Assembly: GCA_004431415.1 (NCBI GenBank)
Contig: QPMI01000099.1
Coordinates: forward strand, 186,001-250,000
Direction: 5' to 3'
DNA from: Cyanophora paradoxa
Taxonomy: Eukaryota; Glaucocystophyceae; Cyanophorales; Cyanophoraceae
Length of the DNA: 64,000 nucleotides
How positions within the stretch are numbered: the first letter of the stretch is position 1; every line of letters begins with the position of its first letter. Shown here one piece after another: positions 10,901 through 21,618 of the stretch. A program made the position numbers and the translations under genes. Under the pieces are notes generated by a model that saw only the letters and a program-made list of their open reading frames with translations, was not told the DNA's origin and searched no databases.

Positions 10901-13900
10901 AAGCCTGCACAGAGACGGGGTGCCCGGTCAGCGGCCCAGGTTGTCCATTCACGCGGTTGGTTTCGCACCGGGCAGGCAGTAGTCGCAGTTCTCCTTGTTC
11001 GCGCTCGCAACGCTCCCAGGTGGGCTGCACGCGTATGTCGATCAGCTGCCATGATTAACCACGACGTGCTCTCATCAGTGGCGCACCATGGGGTGCACGA
11101 GGTCGCGGCGACCTCCGGGTTTATCGTGTTTCCTGCGCGGCGAAGCGCAATCACGAAAGGGAAACGATGGATTCTGCTAAAGACATGCGACGAGGTGACC
11201 TGCGCAGGGTCGGCAGACCCGGTTGCTCTCGTACGCGCCCTTTCCACACGGCATGCATTCGTCGCTCGCTGGGTTGGGCACCGTCCCCGTCGCGCAGATG
11301 ACGTAGCTCGAACTCGCTGCACCACGATCCGATCAGGGTACGGTTCGAACAGCGGAAACTTTTCAACGCCGCGGCCGCGCACCCGCTGGGGCGATGGCGC
11401 CCATGGGGACGGAAATGCAGGAAACCATGTCGGCGGATCGGTACGTTCCGCTCATGCACGCTGCGGGATCATACAATTAGTTTAAGATCTTCAGCCGATT
11501 GTTGCAGAGCCGCGAAAACAAATCCACGCACGGATACACGTCTGGCTGTCTGCTGAGGAGGCGAAGCCGGCTGCGAATCTTGCGTATCGGACGATCGGAA
11601 AAGTGCGTAGTAGAGTCTGGAAACGCACGCTGGCAGGCGATGCAGGCAGAGCTCCCAGCGGTGGGCGCGACGTAGTTAATCGGGCACCACTCGCAGGACT
11701 CGCCCCGCTGGAAAGTGCCTGCAAAAATGAAGGAGATCACATCTCTTTCCCGTGATCGATTAGCACGGAAGAAGTCAAGGCGAAAGCCACCTTTGGGACA
11801 AGCCTGGCAGATGCTCTTTCCAACGGCGGGAATAAAACCCTATGAACAATCAAAATTATCAGTGCGAGCACGAGGCAAGTAAAGGCGCGCGCAGGACGCA
11901 CGTCGGCGCAGCTCTCATAAATGGACGATCCAAGCAGCGCCGCGCTCCGGTCAGGAACGGGCATGCAGGACGTCATTCCGAAGGAACGGTACGTCCCTGT
12001 GCGGGAAAAGGTGCTTGGCTGAGCAGGCGCGGAAGAATTAGCCGAGGATTGGGATACCTGGACTGCACGCTACACAGGTCTGCGCGTCCGAGGCGGCGAC
12101 TGTGCCTTCCCTGCACGGGGTACAGGCCGTGGCGCCAGGGGCTCCAGAAACATAGTTCAAGGGGCACCTGCGCCGGAAAATCAAAAAACACTCGCACATG
12201 AAGTGTCCGGCTGGGTCTGGGACCGGGCGCAGCGACGATTGCACGCACCGCTCGCACGTGCTCCCCGCGTCGTACGAACCAGGAAGGCACTCGACGCACT
12301 GAGCCCGCGCCGTGTCCGGTACCGATCCAGCGGTGCAGACAGTGAAGTTGGACGATCTTGGCAATGCGACCGCGCGGCTGGGCACGTTGATGCACACCAG
12401 ATCGCCCGGGCCCCTGTAAGTCCCTGCAAGGCGGCTCGCTCTTGTAACCAATGTAAAATATAAATATAAATATATAGCTGGTCGCAACTCGCCTGCGGGG
12501 CAAGGGACGCAGGACTGCTGGTCGTCGGCCGGGACCATCCCCAGGGGGCACGGCAGACACTCGACGCTGCCGCCCGAAGCAGAGAACATCGCCGCCGGGC
12601 ACCGCTCGCAGACGTCGTTCCTCTGGTACGTGCCTGCGGCGATCGACGGGTCGGCGCGCGCAGCGGAGACGAGTTGAAAGAATATCGATATATATCACAC
12701 CGGCTTGGCACTCCACACACTCGCTCCTGGCGTTGTTGGCAACCCACCCCGCACTGCAGTTTATGTATGTCGCGGCGCCTTGAAGCGCCACGGTGCGCTC
12801 CGGGACAGCCATGCAATTCGACATGTTTTCCGAGCGATACGTCCCTGTTCAATTTAAATTTGTAAGAATTGAGCACGCAGCTCAAAATTTTCCGCGAATT
12901 AGAAACGACAAAGGCGGATCGGTCCGGACCTGAGCTGCACTTGACACAGGTCTGCGAGTCGGCAGCCGCAACGGACCCTGCAGCGCAGGGCGTGCAAGCA
13001 GTGGACGCAGGCAGGCTCGATACGTGATTCAGAGGGCATCTGCACGCAGGTCGAATCGTACAGAGCTGACGCAATCAAAGTGAAATGCACCGCTCGCAGA
13101 TGCCACCGGCGTCATAGGTCCCTGGGCGGCACTCCAGGCACGACTGCGCGGGGGATTGCGATCAGGACGCGGCGAGCGATTCGAGAAACCACAGCGAATG
13201 CATATGCCTCGAGGTCCGCGGCCGCGACGGTCCCGTTCGAGCAAGGAGTGCAGCTCGTCGATGCGGGACTGCTGCTGATGGAGTTGCGAGGACACCTGCA
13301 CGCGCGGGGCGCCGGTGAGATATCGATATATATATCGACGGCGCTTCATCGAATCTCGCGTGCAGCAGACCTCTCGCAACGCTCCCGGAGCTGGTACGTG
13401 CCTGAGCGGAGAATGGATTAAATATCCGTGCCTCCATGAAACTTGCAAATGCGAGCGCACCGGCGGAACAAGGGAGGCACTCCATTTTCGATCCAGAGGG
13501 GACGTGCCCCGGGGCGCACAACGTATAGTTCGACGCGCCTGCGAGCGCAACGCTGCCGGGCGGCACTGGGATGCAAGAAATCATGTCGTCGGATCGGTAG
13601 CTCCCCGCCCCGCACGGGAGACATGTCTGCCTTTTTAATTAGGGGAAGCTGAATTTCGTTGACCAACGCATGCGGCAGTTCATCGCACCTGGGAGTCTGA
13701 TGCGCTGACGTAGCCGGCGGGGCAGGCCTCACAAGAGAGCGAGCGGGGCACGCTCGACACGCGGTTCAAAGGACAGCTGCGAATTCGAAGCCGCATCCCG
13801 ATCAGTGTCATGGAACGCTCGTGCGGGCCATGCCACTCGGAAATCGGGAACAATTTCAAGCGTGCTTGCCGGACGCAGGTCGTCGTGTTCGCTTCGAAGT

Positions 13901-16900
13901 ACGTTCCCGGACGGCATTCCACGCACGCGGTCTTGCTCTCGTCGGCGACGGATCCGAGGGGACACGGAGCGCAAGCCGTGGCGGCCAGCGCGGGCGAGAT
14001 CGTGTTCCCTCGGCACCTCGCGCATACGTCTTCCAGCACAAAGTAGCCCGGAGAGCACGGCCTGCACTCCGAGCGGTCCTCGATGCTGGCGTGGCCCCTG
14101 CGCATTCCACGAAAATCATACATTCGAATCGGCAGGTTTTCGAAGTAGCGCCGTTTCGCACTCTGCGCAAGGTATGCACTCCCCGAACGCGCCGGCTCGC
14201 GAGAATGTGTTTGCAGGGCACAGGCGGCAAGCTGTGTTGTTCGCGGGCTGGTAGTATCCGGCGGGGCTGAGACGAGAGATCGCGTCACGGGCGAGCGGTG
14301 CACAGTCAAGAGCATTTAAGAGTTCTGTAATGCACCATTTTTCGCAACGGGCGCCATCGTAGGAAGGTACTTCACCCTGCGGGCCTGCGCATTTGGTTTC
14401 AGTTTGCGGTGGGAGCCCGAGGAACGGCAAGCAGGGACATGTGCGCGGGCCGGGGCCGGGGGCGCACAGAACTGGCAGGAGCCCAGCGCGCCGGGCGGGC
14501 TCCATGTCATCGGGGGGCACAGGGAGCACAGGGTCGCCCCTGTGTACGGGAGGTAGTAGCCGGCGTCGCACGCGATACAAGGCGAGGTCCACGCAGCCGT
14601 GGGCGTGTAAGCGTTCCGCGGGCTGACGCCAGGAATTGTGAGCTGAACTCAGAGAATGCTTGCCGAGAGACGCGCACCACGCCGTGCAGGGCTTGCCCGC
14701 CTCCATCGAGAAGGTGTTCTGCGCAGAAATCAGCCTCGGCGAGCACACGCGGCCCCGGAACCATTTGTGGGAAAATGCTGGATCCAGAGTGGTTTCGAAC
14801 CTGAGGGCACTCTGCGGTGCAGCGCATCAAGCTTTAGCGGGCAGTGTACCATCAAATGGCAGAAAGCGTAAGGCCGGAAGACCTGTGCAGAAGGTCGCGC
14901 CTTCCTTCGAGTACGTGCCGATAGGGCAGACTGCGCGCGTTCCGTGCGGCGTCTACCTTCAGGGCCAGCCGCTACGAGCGAGATGACTTTGCGGATCGCA
15001 GAGTGCCGCACCTTCGCAGAAGGTCGCGCCGCCGGCGGAAAAAGTCCCGGCGGGGCACAACGTCGCCTCGGTGTTGCTGATGACTCCCGTTTTGTTCGAG
15101 TACCGACCCGCGGCAATCGGGACGCAGTCGGCTCCGACGACGGTCGCGAAAATGGATTCCGTGTTGAAAGTCTGTTCCGCGCGGCAGTTAGTTGTAGCCA
15201 ATCCCGGGTCTGCACCAATATCAATGTTTTGCGCGGCGCAGAGCAAACCTCTCCAGGCTTGCACGCCACAAAGACCTGGAGGGAAACGGTCGGTGGAAGG
15301 TCAGTGCACGTGTCTGCTTCTGCACGTGCAGTGTCTTTGCTTTACCTTAATAACAATAGAACTGTAAAACGCAAGGCAAGGGGATGAGATGCTGATCTGG
15401 AAAAAGGAGAAGCATGCGAGGCGCACGGTTCTTTGGCCCAGAACACGATGTAATCCTTTTCCGGGAACGGCGCGAACGGGTCAGAATTCAAATAGTGCCT
15501 GCGCTCCAGATTAGCCTGAATCTACGTTTAAAATGCAAGGATCTGCCGATTGCAAGGCGCACGGAACGTCGTCGACCGTAAAGCCTCCAGTGACCGTGGC
15601 GGGGAAGCTCGGGACCACGACGTAGATAGGGCCCATGACCTCTTTGTCGACATTCTCAATCTGCACCGGGATCAGGCGCCCAACCGCTCTATATCTTCGC
15701 AGGTGCTGAAGAACTCGAACCTTCAGAAGCTCTGCCGGGGCGGTTGATTGCACGTTGATCTTCCGGAGGCGGCCGTCGGCAGACTCCTGTTTGAAAAAGA
15801 GTCGGTTTGGCACTGAGAGGACTCACTTTTCTCCCTAACCTTGATGCCCTCCGAGGTAGGGTCGGTAAGATACTGGCGGCACTTGGTGTTTTCCATCGTG
15901 TGCCTTCGAAGTAAAATGGCGATGCGATCACAGCCTGACAGATCTAGAGGATCAGAATTCGAAGGCATGGCTCGAACCGTTCACGGACGATGAACAGTGA
16001 TCCCTTCGCGTAGACTGCTGCCCGGACGGAATACCTGCCTCATCGCATGAGTACATGCACTAGCGCTGAAGTTTGAGCCGGTTGCATCGCAGAACTGCGC
16101 ACCAGCCCGCATTCAAGCTTGGTCGCCAGCCGTCCGGTTGCAGCCGCAGCCTCCCTGTAATATTCCCGCCCATTCCGCTCTCGAAGGCACCTGGGCGCCT
16201 GCATGAACGCGCATATCAGAGGTAATAAATCTCAAAGGTGCGAAGAATGACTGACGCCAGCCGGACGATCTCTGAAATTACGCGGTCAGCAAACTCTGCA
16301 TCGAGCGCGATCTACCGAAAGCCGTACCGTCGCCCAACACATAGAACGAATTTCGACGACCCTCCGCCCACTTTCCCTCGAAGGCTCCGTACCCACCGCC
16401 GACCTCGCCGGGATTTCCGTTCTGAAACATGCACGTTTCCGTGTTTACAGTGATTCGCGTCGTCAGGATCAGCGGGTCTCGGAGGAGTTCTGCCATCCGT
16501 CCATTGACGCCCCAACTCCAAACAGTGATCACATGCTTGATCTGAACGCGCCATGTATGTTAACGTTAACGCCCGAGCAGATGCGCGGCGCCGGCGGTCC
16601 AGCACGTGAAGCTAAAGGGCGCGGGCGGGCGCGCCCGTGTAATGCAAGTGCCGAAGACTGGGCTCGTCAAGCAGCTGTGATAGAACATCGGCCACCTGCC
16701 ACGCCGTCATTGATGTCGATGCCGGCTCTGCAGGTCGAACTGGTTCGCTCATGATCAAGCGCTAAAACCTTTACCTGATGACGGCGTGGTACAGAATGGG
16801 CCCGTTTGGATCGACTCGGCCGTCGGTAGCCATCGCGTGCACGCTAGGGGAGGGCGGAATGTGCTCTATGTTGATCTGATCTCCACCGAATATCTGCGTT

Positions 16901-19107
16901 ATGAACCTGCAATCGATGTCCCACGCGACGTTATCTATATATAGCATTCACGAGTTTGATCAGGGAAAGCGCGACGACTTACTTCCCATTTTTGTAGATA
17001 TTGTCTGGCATCACATTGTAATCCGGATCGTTGTTTGATATCGCTTCAAGGCCAGCGTCCAGAGGCAACTGAACGACAGAAAGCGCGCATCAAGAGGAGC
17101 ACTAGCACAACAGCTCAAAGCGATCGAAAAGGAGGGATCGATCACATCGACAGCGCCGCTCATCTTGCAGAGCCGCATGATCAGATATATATATTCTCCG
17201 CCAGAGGACATCGAAGTAGCATAGACCATTCCCCGTTGCGGAAAGCTGAAGACTTGGACATCGGTTAGATAGAATGGCCACGCGTCCTTGGCTGCCGGCC
17301 AGCCCCGACCCGCCGATTTAGTGACAATTCAGCGAATTCGAAGAGACGTATTTGGAAAAGACACAGGCGCACCGAATGGGCAGCTCAAACCTTTATTCGT
17401 GTCGAAAGGCCAGACAGAGCGGTGCACAAGCGAGGTACCTTTAAGAGCAGCGTAAGCGCTAAGGTCGGTGTGGTACAAATACGAAGTCGTGCTGAGCGGT
17501 CTTGCGTCGAAAAGAAAGAGGTTTCTGGCAGCAGATATTAGGACGCATTCATAAAAGCAGCCATGTAGCTGTAGCATACCCCAACAGGGCCACCCACTCG
17601 TATCTATTGCACAAGTGCGGTCCAAAGTGAGCGGTCAAGTGCACGAGCGGTAATGATGGGGAAGCTTCGCGCAGGCTCGCGGTGGCACTATGGGGAATAA
17701 TAGTAATAATGGCACCGACCTCTCCAGCTTGCTTCCCAGGATCGCCCCACAGCTCACCCAGTGCGTCGCAGCTTCGAATATGGGCTGGTACCACCTTTCG
17801 ACAGAGTCCCCTGTCAGGGTACGCGGGACTTGTGTATTTACATACAAGGAAAGCAGTTGAACCGAACCTCTCGTCAACAGTGAAATTTCGCCCGAGCTGC
17901 ACAAACCTGTAGGTATTCTCTGTGCAGCCGGGCCATTTGTCCGTAGGCCCGACGGGAAAGTCGTTCATCAAGTCATACGGATCCCCATTCGGCTTGCAGC
18001 ACATGTCGCAGGCTGTACCCCCCCGGGGGGGGGGGTCATGATGAGCAGATCGCGCGTTGAGGCGACTGCAAGGCGCTCGCACCGGAATACCGGATCGCCA
18101 TCAGATTGAGCGCTGTCCAGTGAAGGCAGTCGACGGCGACGTATCTTGGGTTGAGGCACAGCGCAGTGTAGCGTGCAGTCACGTAGCCTAGCTGGGTGCT
18201 GTTCTGTGCCTCGCCGGCAAATCCGACAAGAGAGGCCGGAACGAAGAGCTGGCCGGTGCTTTTCATGGCCCAGGTATTAACGCTGCGAAGGTACTCGCCA
18301 TCCCCCACCCGAGACGGCCGTGCATCAATATCCTGAGAGCACACATGTACAAATCCGATAAGCATCACTCATGTGGCAGCTGCAAGCATGCACAAGGTGT
18401 GCAGACCCGACCAGGAAACGGCGTGAACGTCGAGAACGCGAACTCGACCGGAGCGAAGGTGCTCTGCAGAGGTTGCATCGTGCTCAGATCGCAACTGAGT
18501 ATTGAGAGATCGCCATCACGCGCGCGCTATATATAGCTACTAGCTATAGCTGCAGCTTACATTCTGAGAAATGCCCGAGAAAGAACGGCTTGAACGGCAA
18601 GCATTTGATTCCAAATTCCATCTGCGCCCCGCATCATGCTTCGATCCAGCAGCACAAAATGCATATGCGCGTGAAAGCGACGGCTTTGCGCACTCGCAAA
18701 TCAAGATATTGTCGTCCAAATCTTTTCCCACGATGACCAGGCTTGGCACGCGCGGGATGGTAAGCGACAGAAAGTCCCAAGTCGCCAGCGGAGCCGCGTA
18801 AAGCACAGCTGCGCGCGTCGTTCGAGACTTCAAATGTGTCCGACCGTCGGACGGTCTAGATCTGCGCGCGCGCGCGCGCGAGTGCAGCGCGCACTTTTGA
18901 TGCCTGGAACGCTGGGCCCTGCTCGCGATCGGCGGTAAATATACCGGTAGTGGGAGAGCAGGTAAATATCTTCCGCGCACCGTTGAATGCAGCTGACGTG
19001 ACACGGACGCCTGCCAATGAGAGCAGACAGAGCAGCGCTAGCGCTGCAACTGCTCCCAGTTGCAATCGCAATTGCGCATGCGCTTTGCCGGCTGCAGTCG
19101 GCGGCAT
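4984..19107 (-). CDS. Giant cysteine-rich membrane protein (ephrin-receptor-like/GCC2-GCC3-like repeats), multi-exon
   Basis: Seen: ATG at 19107 begins a 71-codon exon with a signal peptide (hydrophobic core AALALLCLLSLAG). Exon 2 (about 18832-18561) joins in phase 0. Ectodomain exons continue to about 15.5 kb. From about 15.3 to 8.0 kb many short exons encode modules such as CPNGTISSGDRTRC, CPPGT and CPAG, typical of ephrin-receptor-like/GCC2-GCC3 families. A hydrophobic helix lies at 7654-7728 and a second segment at about 7333-7380. Exons at about 7.1-5.86 kb hold a second ectodomain-like block. A further hydrophobic stretch lies at 5528-5614. A Ser/Pro/Asp-rich tail ends at TAA 4984-4986. 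The stop and both ends are well supported; individual internal exons are not fully modelled. I infer a cell-surface receptor or adhesion protein of several thousand residues. It could be two adjacent genes, but I see no start context or terminator inside. Confidence 0.6.
5360..5386 (-). repeat. (GAA)9 microsatellite acting as a polypyrimidine tract
   Basis: On the minus strand this is (TTC)9 directly before an acceptor-like CGCAATCGCAG. The open frame of the cytoplasmic tail resumes at KFGFKFSISDDG just after it, so the repeat probably serves as the polypyrimidine tract of the preceding intron. Confidence 0.6.
7654..7728 (-). other. Transmembrane helix 1 of the giant cysteine-rich protein
   Basis: About 25 residues from FLNILMGVGGLAA to CMFVYI are uniformly hydrophobic. 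They are preceded by an acidic stretch with an N-glycosylation motif (NVT) and followed by arginine-rich sequence. This fits an extracellular-to-cytoplasmic crossing. Confidence 0.7.
8000..15400 (-). other. Cysteine-rich repeat array within the giant gene
   Basis: Modules with CxxCPxGT and CxxC spacing are visible near 8.1-8.35, 8.5-8.6, 9.1-9.3, 9.55-9.8, 10.25-10.4, 10.7-10.9, 11.2-11.45, 11.6-11.7, 12.0-12.8, 12.95-13.1, 13.4-13.6, 13.7-14.2, 14.3-14.6 and 15.0-15.3 kb. Each is broken by a short, often AT-palindromic intron, suggesting growth by exon duplication. The family is usually extracellular and disulfide-bonded. Confidence 0.7.
18871..18890. repeat. Short CG dinucleotide run in intron 1 of the giant cysteine-rich gene
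   Basis: Alternating CGCGCG sequence within the first intron (about 18833-18894), next to GTGCAGCGCGC. Such tracts can adopt Z-DNA; no function is claimed. Confidence 0.5.
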
Positions 19108-19300
19108 TACTGTGTGACCGAATGCTTGAACATGCACAGATGCATATGCGTGCAAACTATGTATATATATCATATCTCGAGCCCTGACGCCGCGCACGCG
19201 GCAAATGCATATATATACATTATATGCCAGGTGTCTCCGCAACCGTCTCGTCGCGCGCGGGCGCCGGATCCTTCGACTATCCGCACGAACTAGCGCCCCA

Positions 19301-19305
<5 letters not shown>

Positions 19306-19345
<40 letters not shown>
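19306..19345. repeat. CTG trinucleotide microsatellite, about 13 units
   Basis: Uninterrupted CTG repeats. An open plus-strand frame reads them as poly-leucine, but there is no start context or coding continuity, so I treat this as non-coding. Confidence 0.85.
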
Positions 19346-19346
<1 letters not shown>

Positions 19347-19795
19347 CACTCCCGAGTCTGGAATGCCGCCTGGCTGCGGCGCCCGCGCTAAAGCTTGCGC
19401 AAGCAGCCCGGCGGCCCTGCTGCTGTTGCTCGGGGACTCGAGCTCCCGGGATGACTACGTATACTACTAGGCTTAGTAGGCTGGCCCAGTGGGCTTACTA
19501 AAGCTCGTGGCTGCTCGCCGACTCGACGCCGCTGGGCCGACTCGTCGCCGAGACGCGCGCTGGTGAGAGATCTAAGACCGGTCACCGGGTACCGGTAGGC
19601 TGCGGTAGGCGCCGGTAGCCGGCGGTAGGCTGTAGCCCGCGCCTTGCCGCCGGGCCGGCGCCGCACTGCGGCAGTGCCGCGGGCGGTGCCACGGGCCCCG
19701 CCGGCCGGTGGGCTTAAGGCTTGCGCGTCGTCTAGCGCTCCGAGTGACCAGTGACCACTGACCAGTGACCACTGCTGCGGCTGCTCGACTCCAGG

Positions 19796-19925
19796 CCGGG
19801 CCGGACTCGGGACTCGGGAGTCGGGAGTCGGGAGTCGGGACTCGGGATCGGGACTCGGGAGTCGGGACCGTCGGACTCCGGGAGGACCGGGACTCCCGGA
19901 CCCGGGAGTCCGGGAGAGGACTCCC
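19796..19925. repeat. GACTCGG/GAGTCGG minisatellite
   Basis: Irregular tandem units of GGGACTCGG and GGGAGTCGG, drifting into GGGACTCCCGG. Related GACTCGG sequence recurs at 20845-20935, so the minisatellite once extended further or was split by the fragment between. Confidence 0.7.
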
Positions 19926-20443
19926 CGGGAAGGGCGGGAGCCTCGCCGAGTCGCCGCCGCCGGCGTCGCGCGATCATATACTATGATATCGATATGTCGC
20001 TCAAAACATTGATTTATAACTTACTAGTTAAGCAATATATAGAATGCGCTCAATATTATAATTAATATGCTTTATAAAATTTAATGTGGTCGATGGCCCG
20101 GATCCGTCCGGATCCATTTTTCAGGAGGGGTGAGGGCATCGCCCCCACGGTGTAAATTGCTCATTCGGCCCCCCCGCCCAGTGGGACGGACAGAGACCTG
20201 GCGGTGCGGAGGCGCTAGGCGCCGACATCAAGCTAAGGGGAAGGGGTAAATCCAGGTCTAGACTACGTGGTTCTGGCCCTAGGGCCGGCCCGGTGCCGGG
20301 ATACTGCGGTGTCTGTCCACCACTATCTAGCTCGGAGCGCGGGGGTAAGGGGGCGATGCTACTTGCTGGCGAGCTAGGCGAGGGAAGGAAAAGAACCGGT
20401 AGCCGACATCGGGAAAGGCCGGGGGGCCGGACGGGGTACAGTT

Positions 20444-20658
20444 CTACTCGCCGAGGCCGAGGAGGGCGGCAAGGCCCCGCAGGACCTTATCCTTGGTACT
20501 TTGGGTGCCTGGCGCCGGCGGCGCCGACCCGGCGGCAGCGGCCGGCGCCGTGAGGGTCTGGATGAGGCCGAGGATGTCGGCGATGTTCTGCTCGGAGGGG
20601 GGGGAGGCCGGGGTTCCGCCGGCGGCCGCCCCGGCTCCGGCCGGGGCCGGATCCGTCC
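20444..20658 (-). pseudogene. C-terminal ORF fragment of a probable mobile element
   Basis: A 71-codon open frame with natural-looking composition (SEQNIADILGLIQTL, then STKDKVLRGLAALLGLGE) ends at TAG 20444-20446. It has no start codon: the upstream edge is a stop in AT-rich DNA. The GC-rich block carrying it (20.10-20.66 kb) sits in AT-rich sequence. GGACGGATCCGG occurs at both ends of the block, which suggests an inserted element. The family is not recognised; only its 3' end is present. Confidence 0.4.
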
Positions 20659-21618
20659 ATTATATCAATTTATATGCATGTGGAACGCCGCTCCGAATTT
20701 TAAGTTTTAACGCGGTAATTTACTAAAAATGTTGAAGTTAAGTAATATTAATTTGCCGGGGATTATTAAATTGGTAACGCAGTATAGTACTAGTACGTAA
20801 TTGTTGTGTTTTGTTGGGTACGAACCGGGGTCCGTGGTACCTGGGAACCCGGACCCGGGACTCGGGCCGGGAGTCGATCGACTCGGCGAGCCTCCGACTC
20901 ACGTGCCTCGCGACTCTGATGAGTCGCGACTCGCGAGCGCTACCGGTAGCCCGGCGAGTCGCGCCGCGGCCGCTGCAGCTGGGCCCGCGGCGAGGGCCGC
21001 GGAGCCTGCCAGGCTGCCACGCGGCCTGCGGCCCTGCGCTGCTGCGCATGCGGCGGAGGGCGCCGCCCAGTACGTACTACCGGTACTACTAGTACCTAGT
21101 AGTAGTATGCGGCAGGCTGCTGCGCCGGCAGCCTCGCCGGCAGGCGCCGCGGCCGCGGCCGCGCGCGGATCGGGATCGGGATTCGGGAGCATCCAAATTC
21201 TACGGAACTGGTAGTAGGTCGTAGCCAACTGAGCCTAGTAGAGCCCCCGCGCGCGGCCGCACATGCCGCAGCGATCGCGAGCACACACTGTGACAATCTG
21301 TGCGTTGCCATGGTGGGCCAGGCTGCGCACATAAGCTAGCGCATGCACCAGACAGCTGCGTACGAGCGTACACGCGTATACGTACGTGCGCGTGCACCGA
21401 GTACTAGTAGACAATGCTAGACATGTACAGGTCATCAGCGGTCGCGACAGTCGACGTCGGACAACATCGCTAGCGCTATCCAACTACGTATACGAGCACA
21501 AATCGTGCACATGCATATGCATGCGCATTTGTATGTCATAGTACCCGGTGATCTATCTGGATCCTATATAGCTAGTTAGACGGTCTAGAATCGCGCATTA
21601 GCAGGTGTGCACTTGCGC

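Larger units (their letters stand above)
19108..21618. promoter_or_regulatory. Divergent spacer between the two giant surface-protein genes
   Basis: This 2.5-kb interval must hold the upstream control regions of the minus gene starting at 19107 and the plus gene starting at 21619 or 21670. It includes TATATATA-like stretches near 19160-19215 and 21632-21640, a CTG repeat, a GACTCGG minisatellite, an AT-rich patch at 19975-20090 and a probable mobile-element fragment at 20.1-20.66 kb. Core promoter elements cannot be assigned with confidence. Confidence 0.4.

Noticed and set aside
19290-19501. Poly-leucine protein frame over the CTG repeat
   Set aside because: It depends entirely on the microsatellite and has no start or downstream continuity.
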